From NCBI RefSeq assembly GCF_900114355.1, contig NZ_FOSS01000001.1:769386-833385 (forward strand): 64,000 nucleotides of DNA, in the 5' to 3' direction. Position 1 is the first letter of the stretch, and each line of letters begins with the position of its first letter. The notes under the pieces are model-generated. The model was not told the DNA's origin, made no database searches, and saw only the letters and a list, made by a program, of their open reading frames with translations. Positions 20,348 through 29,735 of the stretch are shown here, piece after piece. A program made the position numbers and the translations under genes. Source of the DNA: Lysobacter sp. cf310 (GTDB lineage: Bacteria; Pseudomonadota; Gammaproteobacteria; Xanthomonadales; Xanthomonadaceae).

Positions 20348-21397
20348 TCACATGGCCGCGGCTCCGCTGCTGCCGCGCACCACCAGCTTCACCGGCGCGA
20401 TCACGCGCCGCGACAACGCGCCCGGATCGCGCACGCGCTGCAGCAGCAGCTCGGCGGCCTGGCGCCCGCACGCGCGCGGCTGCGCCGCCAGCGTGGTCAG
20501 CGACGGCGTCGACAGCGCCGCCTCGGTGATGTCGTCGAATCCGGTCAGGGCGAAGTCCAGTCCCGGCCGGATCCCGCGCGCGCTCAGGCCCAGCATCAGG
20601 CCCAGGGCGACAGTGTCGTTGTAGCAAACCGCCGCGGTCGCATCCGGCGCGTGCTCGAACAGCTCGGCGGTGCGCGAGGCGGCTTCGACGCGGGTCGGGC
20701 TGCATTCGACCAGCCAATCCGGCGAAGGCTCGATCGCGGCCGCGCGCATCGCGTCGCTGTACCCCTGCCGGCGCTGCCGGCAGGAACTGGAATCGGCATG
20801 CCCGCCGAAGAACGCGATCCGCCGGTGGCCCAGCGACAGCAGGTGCTCGGTGGCCAGACGCGCGCCGTGCTCGTTGTCCAGCGCCAGGAAGTCCCAGTCC
20901 ACGCCCGGCAAGGCGCGGTTGAACACCAGCGCCGGCGTGTGCGCGCCCAGCAAGCGTTGCAGCGCCGCGCCGTCGCTGTGCTCGGCCGGCGACAGGATGA
21001 TGCCGGCCGGCCCGTGCTCGACCAGCGAGCCCAGCACCGCCAACTGGCGCTGCGGCGATTCGGCCGTGCTGCCCAACAGGGTGACGTAGCCCTCCTCGCC
21101 CAAGGCTTCGTCCACGCCCGCGGCGAACTCGGCGAAGAAGGGATTGGACAGGTCGTTGATCACCAGCGCGACCGAACTGGAGGTCTGCCGGCGCAGGTTC
21201 GCCGCGGCGCGGTTGTAGACGTAGCGCTGCCGCTTCAGCTCCGCTTCCACCCGCGCGCGGGTATCGGCATGCACCAGCGGACTGCCGCGCAGCACCAGCG
21301 ACACCGTCGCCCGCGACACGCCGCAGGCCTGGGCGATGTCGGTCACGGTGACCTGCTTGCGGTTGGACCGGCCGGTGCCGGGCTTGTGGGTGGTCAT
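20348..21397 (-). CDS. LacI-family regulator of the glycan-degradation island
   Basis: This is a DNA-binding repressor with a periplasmic-binding-protein-like sensor domain. The 349-residue product has the LacI helix-turn-helix at residues 16-36 (VTVTDIAQACGVSRATVSLVL), a hinge helix (YNRAAANLRRQ, about residues 61-71) and the effector domain (VALVINDLSNPFF.., GFDDI..). It is the first gene of the permease-kinase-isomerase-GH2-GH47-GH99 run. A palindrome of the LacI-operator type (TGGATCGATCCA) lies 51 bp upstream, and near copies precede the receptor gene at 29329 and the glucokinase gene at 32642, so autoregulation and control of the whole island are likely. The inducer is probably mannose or a fragment of the glycan (inference). 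Confidence 0.93.
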   Translation of the reverse strand: MTTHKPGTGRSNRKQVTVTDIAQACGVSRATVSLVLRGSPLVHADTRARVEAELKRQRYVYNRAAANLRRQTSSSVALVINDLSNPFFAEFAAGVDEALGEEGYVTLLGSTAESPQRQLAVLGSLVEHGPAGIILSPAEHSDGAALQRLLGAHTPALVFNRALPGVDWDFLALDNEHGARLATEHLLSLGHRRIAFFGGHADSSSCRQRRQGYSDAMRAAAIEPSPDWLVECSPTRVEAASRTAELFEHAPDATAAVCYNDTVALGLMLGLSARGIRPGLDFALTGFDDITEAALSTPSLTTLAAQPRACGRQAAELLLQRVRDPGALSRRVIAPVKLVVRGSSGAAAM

Positions 21398-21447
21398 CGG
21401 AGATCCCGGGTCCTTGGACTCGTGCTGTGGCCCGATTATTCACCAAG

Positions 21448-21459
21448 TGGATCGATCCA
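21448..21459. promoter_or_regulatory. LacI-type operator, copy 1 (upstream of the lacI-like gene)
   Basis: TGGATCGATCCA is a perfect 12-bp palindrome, extended as AAG-TGGATCGATCCA-AG. It lies between the LacI-family gene (start 21397) and the GH92 stop (21548). A -10-like AATAAT on the minus strand lies at about 21436-21441, so a bound repressor would overlap the promoter. Confidence 0.75.
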
Positions 21460-21547
21460 AGTTGGCCGCTTGCGGCGGCAAGGCGCACGCCGGCCGACCC
21501 GCGGCAGCTGCGGACCGCCGGGCGGCGCAAGGAGGCCGCGACCGCAC

Positions 21548-24019
21548 TCAAGGCGCGCTCCCGGTTGGCGCGCCGCAAGCCGCGGGCGGACGCGCCGAGG
21601 CGGCGGTGGCCCAGGCCGACGGCGCGGGACCGAGCTCGAAGCGCAGGGTTCCGCCGTCGCGTACGCGCGACCAGTCCAGCCAGGCCTGGTCGACCGCGGC
21701 GCCGCCGAAACGCACCGACTGCGGGTACTGCAGCGTGCGACCGTCGGCGCCCGGCGCCTCGATGCGCAGGGTCTTGCCCTCGCCCAGGTCCAGATCGACG
21801 CGTTCGAAACGCGGCGCGTGCAGCACCAGTTCGCCGCTGCCCGGCATCAGCGGGTACAGGCCGATCGCGCTGAACAGATACCAGGCCGACATGGTGCCCA
21901 GGTCGTCGTTGCCGGTGACGCCGTTGGGCGCGTTGGTGAACAGCGTCTGCGCCGAACGCAGCACCGCCGAGGTCTTCCACGGCTGGCCCAGCAACGCGTA
22001 CAGCCAGGGCGCGTGCAGGTCGGGTTCGTTGTTGGGGTTGTAACGGTACTGGCTGTAATAGCTGTAGGGCCCCACCACCCACTGCTTGCGCGCGGCGTTG
22101 ACCGGGTCCGCCACCAGCGCGTCATAGGCGAAGAACGCATCCAGCCGGCGCAGCGCCTCGGGTTCGCCGCCCATCGCCGCGGCCAGGCCGGGCACGTCCT
22201 GCTGCACCAGCCACTGGTACTGCCAGGCGGTGCCTTCGTGGAAGCCATGATGCGAACGCGGGTTGTAGCGTCCGTCCGGCCCGGTGTACCAGCCGCCGTC
22301 GTCCAGGCGCGGCCGCGGGAAGCCGGTGAAGCCGAGCTCGGCGTCCTTGGCTTGCGCGTCCCAGACATGGCGCCAGTTGCCGCCGCGCGTGCGCAGCGCC
22401 TGCGCGTCCGCGTCCTCGCCCAGGGCCTGGGCGAAGCTCGCGAGCGAGCAATCCGCGAGCGCGTATTCCAGCGTGGCCGAACCGCCGTGATGCGGATCGA
22501 TGTCCATGCTCTTGACCGGGAACGCGCGGTCGTACTGGACGAAGCCGCGCTGCAGATAACTGGGATTGCCGGCGCGACCGCTGCTGCGCGAGCCGAACGG
22601 CGGCACCCCGAAGGCGTTCTCGCGCAGCGTGGTCCAGGCCTCGCGCTCGCGGCCCTGCAGCGCGCCGAACTTCCATAGATCGACCAGGAAAGGCGTGACC
22701 GGGTCGCCGGTCATCACATTGGTCTCGAAGCTGGCGTAGCCCCAGCGCGGCAGCCAGCCGCCCTGTTCGCGAATCTTCAGCACCGACTGGGCGATGTCGC
22801 GCGCGCGCTGCGGACGCAGCATCGCCAGCAGCTGGTTCTGCGAGCGATAGGTGTCCCACAGCGAGAAGTATTCGTAATAGGTCCAGCCGTCGGCCGGGTG
22901 GATGCGATCGTCGTAGCCGCGGTAGCGGCCGTCGGCGTCGCTGCCGGTCAGCGGTTGCAACAAGGTGTGGTAGAGCGCGGTGTAGAACACCGTGCGGTCG
23001 TCGCCGCTGCCGCCTCGCACGCGCACGCTCTGCAGTTCCTTGCGCCAGGCGTCCTGCGCGCGCGTGCGCATGGCCTCGAATCCCAGCGCCTGGTCGCCGG
23101 CCATGGCGTCGGCACGCAGGTTGTTCCAGGCGCCTTGCTGATCGACGTGCGAGATCGCACTGATCGCGGTCACCGCGCGGCCCTGCTTGAGGTCGAAGCT
23201 GAACCATGCGCCGGCCGGACGGCCGTCGCCCTGCATGGCGCCGCGGCCGCCGGGGTGGCCGCCTTCCTCGTCCCAGGTGCCGTGGCTCTGGAACGGGCGG
23301 TCGAAGCGCAGCACGAACCAGGTGGTGTAGTTCTGGCCACCGCAGAAACTCTTGGTGGTGATGCGGCCTTCGACGCTGCGTTCGTCGACCACGCGCAGCG
23401 CGCTGCCGACCACCCAATGGCGGTTGTTGGCCTGGCCGGTGTTGACCAGCACGTGGCCGGTGGCCGCGTCGACGCCGAAGGTGTAACGCTCGGCGGCGGC
23501 GCGGGTGCGCGCGGTGGTTTCGACGTCGATGCCGCCGTAGTCGGTCAGGCGCACCTTGTAGTAACCCGCCTGCCCGACCTCGCCTTGGTGGGTATAGGCG
23601 GCGGCGTACTTGCGCTGGTCGAAGCTCTCGGCCTTGGCGGTGTCGAAGGTGCCGCCCGGCGCGATGCTGCCGGTCACCGGCAGCACCGACAACTGCCCGC
23701 CCTGCTCCCAGCAGCCGGCACCGGACAGGAAGGAATGGCCGAAGCCGCGGATCTTGGGCTCGTCGTAGCGCCAGCCGGCGTAGTGATCGCCGATCGGCGA
23801 GACCTGGATCAGGCCGAACGGCGCGGACGCGCCGGGATAGGTGTTGCCGTCGTCCTTGGTGCCGATATAGGTGTTGACTGTGGCGGCCAGGTCTTCGCGC
23901 GCGGGCGCGGCCTGCGCGGCGGCAGCGGTCAAGGCCAGGGCCAAACCCAGCCAGCGCAGGCCCGCGCGCAAGCGAAGGGCGGCACGGGCGGTCTGCGGCG
24001 GCGTGTGCGAGCGACTCAT
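21548..24019 (-). CDS. GH92 exo-alpha-mannosidase, exported
   Basis: GH92 enzymes are Ca2+-dependent inverting exo-alpha-mannosidases that process N-glycans in glycan-feeding bacteria. The 823-residue product has a Sec signal (about residues 1-38, ending AQA). Family motifs are present: GTKDDGNTYPGASAPFG near the N-terminus, HEGTAWQYQWLVQQD with the putative acid E595, and GNDDLGTMSAWYLFSAIG with catalytic Asp at 705-706. The start overlaps the GH20 stop by 4 bases (ATGA). It should cleave alpha-1,2, -1,3 or -1,6 mannose in the periplasm; the exact linkage cannot be read from the sequence. Confidence 0.94.
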   Translation of the reverse strand: MSRSHTPPQTARAALRLRAGLRWLGLALALTAAAAQAAPAREDLAATVNTYIGTKDDGNTYPGASAPFGLIQVSPIGDHYAGWRYDEPKIRGFGHSFLSGAGCWEQGGQLSVLPVTGSIAPGGTFDTAKAESFDQRKYAAAYTHQGEVGQAGYYKVRLTDYGGIDVETTARTRAAAERYTFGVDAATGHVLVNTGQANNRHWVVGSALRVVDERSVEGRITTKSFCGGQNYTTWFVLRFDRPFQSHGTWDEEGGHPGGRGAMQGDGRPAGAWFSFDLKQGRAVTAISAISHVDQQGAWNNLRADAMAGDQALGFEAMRTRAQDAWRKELQSVRVRGGSGDDRTVFYTALYHTLLQPLTGSDADGRYRGYDDRIHPADGWTYYEYFSLWDTYRSQNQLLAMLRPQRARDIAQSVLKIREQGGWLPRWGYASFETNVMTGDPVTPFLVDLWKFGALQGREREAWTTLRENAFGVPPFGSRSSGRAGNPSYLQRGFVQYDRAFPVKSMDIDPHHGGSATLEYALADCSLASFAQALGEDADAQALRTRGGNWRHVWDAQAKDAELGFTGFPRPRLDDGGWYTGPDGRYNPRSHHGFHEGTAWQYQWLVQQDVPGLAAAMGGEPEALRRLDAFFAYDALVADPVNAARKQWVVGPYSYYSQYRYNPNNEPDLHAPWLYALLGQPWKTSAVLRSAQTLFTNAPNGVTGNDDLGTMSAWYLFSAIGLYPLMPGSGELVLHAPRFERVDLDLGEGKTLRIEAPGADGRTLQYPQSVRFGGAAVDQAWLDWSRVRDGGTLRFELGPAPSAWATAASARPPAACGAPTGSAP

Positions 24020-26226
24020 TCGATCACCAGTTCGTCGACGAAATAGAAGGACGGGCTGCCGGCACCGGGATGGCCCGCGGGCAGGTCGCCATAGCCTTGA
24101 ATCTGCAGGCGCAGGTAGCGTGCGCGCATCGGCTGCGGCAGGGTCAGGCGCGGCGTGTGATAACGCTGGCGCAACTCGGCGGCATCCACGTCCAGCGCGA
24201 GCTCCGCGCCCGGCGTCCAGCGCCGGCCGTCGTCGGACGTGAACAGCTGCAGGCGGCGCGGCGGCAGGATCCAGCTCTGGGTCTGCTGCAGGAAGCGCGC
24301 CGATACCGCGCGCACCAGGGTCGGCGCGCCCAGGTCGAGGCTGAGCTCGACGTCGCCGCCGACCCAGGCCGTCCAGCGGCCGTCGGCATGCTCGTCGCCG
24401 GCCAACACGCCGTCGCTCAGGGTCGCGCCGTCGGCAGTGCCGCGGTAACGCGGGTGCGCCGGCAACGAATAGCGCACTTCGCGATCCAGACCACGGTGCG
24501 CCACCAGACTGTAGGCGCGGCTGCGCGCATAGGCGCGGCCGTGCCGATACGGGGTCAGCTTCAGCGTGCCCGGCCGGGCGATCTCGAGGCTGTCCTCGAA
24601 CCAGGGCGAGGTCGCGTCCGGTTCGCGGCCGTCCAGGCTGTAGTGGATGCGCAGGTCGGAGAAGCCGCGTTGCGCGTGCACGCGCCACACCCGTCGCGCC
24701 GGATCGCGCTCCAGCCGATAGCCCACCAGCTCGGTCGATTCGGGGCCATAGCCCACCCGCCAGGCATCGAGCCTGGGGTAATGCTGGCTCAGTCGGCGCT
24801 GGAAATCCGGGTAGTCGCCGACGCCGCTCCAGGTGTTCTCGGCGAACGCGAGCAGACGCGGATACAGCATCGCTTCGGCATTGCGCGGCGTCACCCGCTC
24901 GGTCCACAGCGGCGCCTCGGCGCCCAGCACCTGTGCGGCATGCTCGGCGAACGCCGGCGCGGCGGCGAAATCGGTGCGATAGAGCTTTTCCAGGCTCAGA
25001 TCGCTCGGCGCCCGATCCAGATAGAACGGGCTGGCCACGACGATGCGGTTGCCGTTGCGCAGCGCGCGCGCGGCCGGCTCGTCGCCACGCCAGACTTCGA
25101 CGATGGCGTCCTTGCCCAGACCGCCATCGAGAATCTCGTCCCAGCCGATCAGGGTCTTGCCCTTGCCGGCGAGGTAGCGCTGGATGCGGTGCACGAACCA
25201 GGCCTGCAACGCGCCCTCGTCCTTCAAGCCGAGTTCGCGCATGCGCCGCTGCGAGGACGCGCTTTCCTTCCAGCGCGCCTTCGGCGCTTCGTCGCCGCCG
25301 ATATGCACGTAGGGCGCGGGGAACAGCGCGATCACCTCGTCGAGCACCTGCTGCAGGAATTCGAAGGTGGCTTCGTCGCCGGCGCAGTAGATGTCCTCGA
25401 ACACGCCCCAACTGGTGGGTACGGCGATCGGCTGCTTGCGGCAGGACAGTTCCGGATAGGCCGCCAGGGCCGCCGATGCATGTCCCGGCATCTCGATCTC
25501 GGGAATCACCATGATGTTGCGCTGGCGCGCGTACTCGACCACGTCGCGTATCTGCGCCTGGGTGTAGTAGCCGCCGTAGCGGCTGCCGTCTTCCTCGTCG
25601 CGCCACGCGCCGACCTGGGTCAGCTTGGGATAGCGCTTGATCTCGATCCGCCAGCCCTGGTCTTCGGTGAGATGCCAGCGGAAGGTGTTGATCTTGTAGT
25701 AGGACAGCAGGTCGATCTGTTTCTTGACGAAGTCGACCGGCATGAAGTGGCGGCCGACATCGAGCATATGCCCGCGATAGCCGTAGCGCGGCGCATCCTC
25801 GATGCGCAGCGCCGGCACTTCGATGCGCGTGGCGCGGCCCGGCGGCAGCAGCTGACGCAGGCTCTGCACCGCCCAGAACAGTCCGCGCGGTCGCGCGGCG
25901 CTCAGCACGATGCGCTGCGGCGCGACCTCGAGGCGGTAGGCCTCTTCGCCGGCCACCGCGGCATCCAGACGCAGTTCGATCGTGCGCGCGCCGCGCCCGC
26001 CACGGCCGGTCAGCCACAGGCCGTGGTCGTCGGCCAGCGCACGGCGCAGGAAGTCGGCGATCTCGCGGCTGCGGGTATCGGCGGGCACGACCAGGACCGC
26101 GTCGCTGTCGAGCACGAACCTGCCCTCGCCCGGCTGCCAATGCCGCGGCTGCGGAATCAGCGACTGCGCGCACGCGAACGCCGGCGCGAGCAGCAACAAC
26201 AGCAGCGTGGCGAGGCGGATACCCAA
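24016..26226 (-). CDS. GH20 beta-N-acetylhexosaminidase, exported
   Basis: GH20 enzymes remove terminal beta-linked GlcNAc or GalNAc by substrate-assisted catalysis. The 736-residue product has a signal peptide (about residues 1-20), a GH20b domain (20-145), and a catalytic barrel with the Asp-Glu pair D312-E313 in HIGGDEAPKARW. A C-terminal beta-sandwich, roughly from residue 590, resembles an F5/8-type carbohydrate-binding module (RYLRLQIQGYGD). The only in-frame start before the signal peptide is TTG 26226, without a strong ribosome-binding site, so the start is less certain. In this cluster it would split the chitobiose core after demannosylation. It is co-transcribed with GH92. Confidence 0.93.
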   Translation of the reverse strand: MGIRLATLLLLLLAPAFACAQSLIPQPRHWQPGEGRFVLDSDAVLVVPADTRSREIADFLRRALADDHGLWLTGRGGRGARTIELRLDAAVAGEEAYRLEVAPQRIVLSAARPRGLFWAVQSLRQLLPPGRATRIEVPALRIEDAPRYGYRGHMLDVGRHFMPVDFVKKQIDLLSYYKINTFRWHLTEDQGWRIEIKRYPKLTQVGAWRDEEDGSRYGGYYTQAQIRDVVEYARQRNIMVIPEIEMPGHASAALAAYPELSCRKQPIAVPTSWGVFEDIYCAGDEATFEFLQQVLDEVIALFPAPYVHIGGDEAPKARWKESASSQRRMRELGLKDEGALQAWFVHRIQRYLAGKGKTLIGWDEILDGGLGKDAIVEVWRGDEPAARALRNGNRIVVASPFYLDRAPSDLSLEKLYRTDFAAAPAFAEHAAQVLGAEAPLWTERVTPRNAEAMLYPRLLAFAENTWSGVGDYPDFQRRLSQHYPRLDAWRVGYGPESTELVGYRLERDPARRVWRVHAQRGFSDLRIHYSLDGREPDATSPWFEDSLEIARPGTLKLTPYRHGRAYARSRAYSLVAHRGLDREVRYSLPAHPRYRGTADGATLSDGVLAGDEHADGRWTAWVGGDVELSLDLGAPTLVRAVSARFLQQTQSWILPPRRLQLFTSDDGRRWTPGAELALDVDAAELRQRYHTPRLTLPQPMRARYLRLQIQGYGDLPAGHPGAGSPSFYFVDELVIE

Positions 26227-26314
26227 GTCGAACGCGTTCCGGATGCGTGCCTACGGCCCGTAGGCGAGGAGTGTGCGACGGCCTGCGAGCGGCCGCCGCC
26301 CTGGAAGAAAAGGA

Positions 26315-26334
26315 GCCCGGCCGTTCGGCCGGGC
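26315..26334 (-). terminator. Terminator of the TonB-dependent receptor gene
   Basis: A perfect 8-bp stem (GCCCGGCC, 26315-26322/26327-26334, loop GTTC) is followed on the minus strand by TCCTTTTCTT. It separates the receptor gene from the GH20-GH92 pair, although read-through is possible. Confidence 0.65.
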
Positions 26335-26362
26335 CCAGGGCCCGAGGGGAGGGCGGGAGAGA

Positions 26363-29329
26363 TCAATCGAAGTTGAACACGTACTCCAAGGAAACTTCGC
26401 GGCCGACCGGGCTGAACAGACGGCTGTTGTAGAACTCGTAGTCGAGCTTGTACGGGTCCTTGTGGTTCCAGCCGGTGCTGTTGAACACGTTGTTGACGTA
26501 GAAGTTGATCTTGGCGCGGTCGGTGACCTTGTAGCCGACGTTGAAGTTCCAGGTGATCGCCGGACCGACGCGGCCGTAGTAACGCGAGGTGCTCTTGCCG
26601 GCGTTGGGGTTGCCGCTGCCGGGCGGAACGGAGCAGTTGGCGTCCAGGCTGTCGCTGGGCACGTAACCGTCCGGGAACGGGCGGCAGCCGCCGGGGTTGT
26701 CGAGGCGGTCGGTGCCCCAGTGGTAGCGCACGCCCGGCACCGAGCCGATGCGGTCGCCGTACACGGTCCAGTTCCACTTCTCGCCCTGCCAGCTCACGCT
26801 GCCGCGGATCTTGCTGCGCACGTCGCGATCGCGCCGTTCCGGGTTGGGATCGGTCGCGTACACCTGCTCCTTCATCGACACCAGGTTGGTGTAGTTCAGG
26901 CCGAACTGGAAGTTGCCCCAGCGCGCGGTATCGAGGCGGTAGCGCAGCGAGGCGTCGACGCCGGCGACGCTGCGCTGGGCGATGTTGATCGGACCGGTTT
27001 CCACCGACAGCAGGCGGCCGTTGGCGTCGCGGTTCACGCGCGCCAGGATGGTCGCGCAGTACTCCGCGCCGCTGGGGTTGGACCACGGCACCGAGGGATC
27101 GACGGTCTTGCCGGTACGGCAGCCGGCCTCGTCATTGAGGATCACGTCCAGCGGCAGGTCGCGGATTTCGTCGTCCAGGTCGATCGACCAGTAGTCGGCC
27201 GAGAGCGACAGGTTGTCCATCGGGTCCCAGACCAGACCGACCGTCCACGACTCGCCCAGTTCCGACTTCAGATCCGGGGTGCCGCGGCGGTTGGCGCCGA
27301 AGGCGTAGAACACGTCGGGGTTGCCGCTGCCGCAGTCGTTGGTCAGATAGGCGCCGCTCTGAATGCAGCGCAGCGGGTCGCTCATGCCGACGTCGGAGGT
27401 GCTGGGCTGGGCCAGCAGGAAATGCATGTCCGGCGCGTGGAAGCTGGTGGCGTAGCTGCCGCGCAGCAGCAGGTTGGACAGCGGGCGCCATTCGATGCCG
27501 GCGTTCCAGGTGGTCTCCGCCTGCGAGCCGATCGCCAGACGCGCGGCCGAATCGAAGGCGTGGTAGCTGCCGTAGTGGTCGCGGCGCGCCGCCGCGGTCA
27601 GGGTCACCGATTCCAGCAGCGGCACCTTGAACTCGACGCCGGCCGAATAGCGCGTGCGCTCGCCGCCGCCGCGATCGATGTTCTGCACCCAGTAGTCCTG
27701 GTTGCCGCGCGGATCGGGATCGAGCTGGTAGCCCTGCTTGGCCGCTTCCAGCACCGCGGCGAAGCCGATCGGACCGGCCCAGCCTTCGAACAGGTCGCCG
27801 CTGATCGAGGCCTGGGCCTGATTGACCCAGGAGGCGGCGTTGTTGATCGAGTTGACGCCGAACTGGCGGTACTGCTCCGGCGTCACCGGCGCCCACCAGC
27901 GCGCTTCGTTGAAGTTGTACACCGGCAGGCCGCCCTGGGTGCCGATCTGCGGACCGAGGAAGAAGTTCTCGGCCGCGTCCCAATCGACCGTGGCGATGCG
28001 CTCGTGCACGGTGTAGCGCGAGCGCCCGACCGAGGCGTCCCAGTTGAAGCGGCCGTCGAACACGGTGCCGCTGAGGCCGGCGCTCAGGTCCCAGGACTGT
28101 TCCTTGTTGAGGTTGCGCATGTTGTCCATGCCGCCGACCTCGAACGGGGTGAAGCTGCGCACGCCGATCAGCTGGCGGCCGGTGTTGGCGTCGATGAAGG
28201 CGCCGCCGTCCAGGCCGTCGGTGAGCTGCAGCGAAGGCGGCGAGGTGCCCCATTGCGCCTTGGAATCGTACAGGGCGACGTTGACCCAGGCCTGCATGCC
28301 GTTCTCGAAATCCCAGGTGGCATGCGCGTAGGCCGACCAGTCCTCGCTGCCGCTGCGCAGCAGCCAATCGCCGAAGTCGGCGCTCTTGCCGCACAACTGG
28401 CCGGTGTTGCTGACGGTGTTGGTGTTGTAGTTGTAGACCAGACGATCGGCGCGGTAGTACTCGCCGCGGAACTGCTCGCAGGCGCCGGGGGGCGGGGCCA
28501 GGCGACGGTTGCCGTTACCGGCGTCCAGCAGGGCCAGGCCGGTGAACGGACGGAAGCCGACCTTGCGCTGCTCGGTGTTCCAGGAGCTGGGCGCGGCATC
28601 GTCGGAGTCGTCCATCTCGGGGCGGTCGCGGCCGAACAAGGGGTCGCGCTTGGTCCACTGCAGCGCGTAGCTCACGCTCCAGCGCTCGCCGGTCTTGCCG
28701 CCGGCCCAGGACAGGTCCCAGGTATCGCGGCCGCCCTCGGTGGAGGTGCCGCCGCGCACGCGCACTTCGTCGCCGCTGTAGTTCTTCTTCAGGATCACGT
28801 TGATGACGCCGGCGATGGCGTCGGAACCGTAGATCGCCGAGGCGCCGCCGGTCAGCACTTCGATGCGCTCGACCGCGGCGGCGGGAATATTGGAGTAGTT
28901 GGCGAAGTTGCTCTGGCCGCCGTAGGGCAGCGGGTAATCGGCGACGCGGCGACCGTTGACCAGCAGCAGGCTGCGGTTGGGGCCCATGTTGCGCAGGTTG
29001 AGCGGGCTGGCGTTGGGCGTGTGCGAGCCCCACTGCACGTCGGCCTCGACGGTGCCGATGGCCTCGTTGAGCGTGCTCAGGGCGTCGTGCACGGTGACGA
29101 AGCCTTCGGCCTTGATCTGCTCGGCGGTCATCACCGTGACCGGCGCCGGTCCTTCGATTTCGGTGCGCTTGATGCGCGAACCGGTGACGGTGATTTTTTC
29201 GACTTCGGTTACCTGGTCCTGGGCGGCCGTCCCCTGCGGCGCGTCCTGGGCCTGCGCGGCCAACGGTGCGAACAAAGCGAGCGCGAGCGCGCTGGTCAAC
29301 GCATTGCGGTGAAGCGTGGAGTGAGTCAT
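26363..29329 (-). CDS. TonB-dependent receptor of the glycan island
   Basis: This is a large outer-membrane transporter powered by TonB, likely for oligosaccharides or glycopeptides. The 988-residue product (ATG 29329) has a signal peptide ending AAQAQ (about residue 26), a TonB-box-like stretch (EVEKITVTGSRIKR), a plug domain (LLLVNGRRVADYP, IEVLTGGASAIYGSDAIAG) and a long barrel ending in EVSLEYVFNFD. The size and plug sequence are like xanthomonad receptors of carbohydrate-utilisation loci. A LacI-type palindrome lies 128 bp upstream. An in-frame upstream start at 29365 would only add residues before the signal peptide. Confidence 0.93.
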   Translation of the reverse strand: MTHSTLHRNALTSALALALFAPLAAQAQDAPQGTAAQDQVTEVEKITVTGSRIKRTEIEGPAPVTVMTAEQIKAEGFVTVHDALSTLNEAIGTVEADVQWGSHTPNASPLNLRNMGPNRSLLLVNGRRVADYPLPYGGQSNFANYSNIPAAAVERIEVLTGGASAIYGSDAIAGVINVILKKNYSGDEVRVRGGTSTEGGRDTWDLSWAGGKTGERWSVSYALQWTKRDPLFGRDRPEMDDSDDAAPSSWNTEQRKVGFRPFTGLALLDAGNGNRRLAPPPGACEQFRGEYYRADRLVYNYNTNTVSNTGQLCGKSADFGDWLLRSGSEDWSAYAHATWDFENGMQAWVNVALYDSKAQWGTSPPSLQLTDGLDGGAFIDANTGRQLIGVRSFTPFEVGGMDNMRNLNKEQSWDLSAGLSGTVFDGRFNWDASVGRSRYTVHERIATVDWDAAENFFLGPQIGTQGGLPVYNFNEARWWAPVTPEQYRQFGVNSINNAASWVNQAQASISGDLFEGWAGPIGFAAVLEAAKQGYQLDPDPRGNQDYWVQNIDRGGGERTRYSAGVEFKVPLLESVTLTAAARRDHYGSYHAFDSAARLAIGSQAETTWNAGIEWRPLSNLLLRGSYATSFHAPDMHFLLAQPSTSDVGMSDPLRCIQSGAYLTNDCGSGNPDVFYAFGANRRGTPDLKSELGESWTVGLVWDPMDNLSLSADYWSIDLDDEIRDLPLDVILNDEAGCRTGKTVDPSVPWSNPSGAEYCATILARVNRDANGRLLSVETGPINIAQRSVAGVDASLRYRLDTARWGNFQFGLNYTNLVSMKEQVYATDPNPERRDRDVRSKIRGSVSWQGEKWNWTVYGDRIGSVPGVRYHWGTDRLDNPGGCRPFPDGYVPSDSLDANCSVPPGSGNPNAGKSTSRYYGRVGPAITWNFNVGYKVTDRAKINFYVNNVFNSTGWNHKDPYKLDYEFYNSRLFSPVGREVSLEYVFNFD

Positions 29330-29735
29330 CACGGCTATCTCGAAAGGTGGGCTGCAACGGGACACGCGGACAGCGATCTCCAGCTTTTGTCACGATCTAA
29401 AAATCAGGTCGTTTAAAAGGGACGCCGGCCCGGCCATCCCTTTCCCCCTACAAAACTGGATCGATCTAAATTCAGCACAGGCTTTGCCGAATTGCATTCT
29501 GCGCTGCAACAAATCTTTAACCTTCGGCGCTTAAGTGATTGAGCCGGATGGGTTTGGCACCCGCCAACGCGGTCGGCTCCAGGCGCGCCGCTTTCGTGAG
29601 CGCGGTGCGGCCTGAGCGCGGCGCCGGGGTCGCGCTGCACGGCGGCGCAGGGTGCGGGAGCGACCGCAGCGGCGCGAGCGCAGATCGGCGCGGTGGTGCG
29701 GCTCGCCGGTGGCTCGCCACAGCCTGCGGGCTGGG
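29330..29735. other. 406-bp gene-free upstream region of the receptor
   Basis: It holds the LacI-type palindrome at 29457-29468 and a locally AT-rich tract (about 29390-29530), unlike its surroundings, as expected for a promoter. The part from 29540 to 29735 is GC-rich and shows no credible gene or structure. Confidence 0.6.
29457..29468. promoter_or_regulatory. LacI-type operator, copy 2 (upstream of the TonB-dependent receptor)
   Basis: TGGATCGATCTA differs by one base from the perfect palindrome at 21448 and keeps flanking A/T triplets (AAC-...-AAT). It is the only copy in the region upstream of the receptor. Confidence 0.7.
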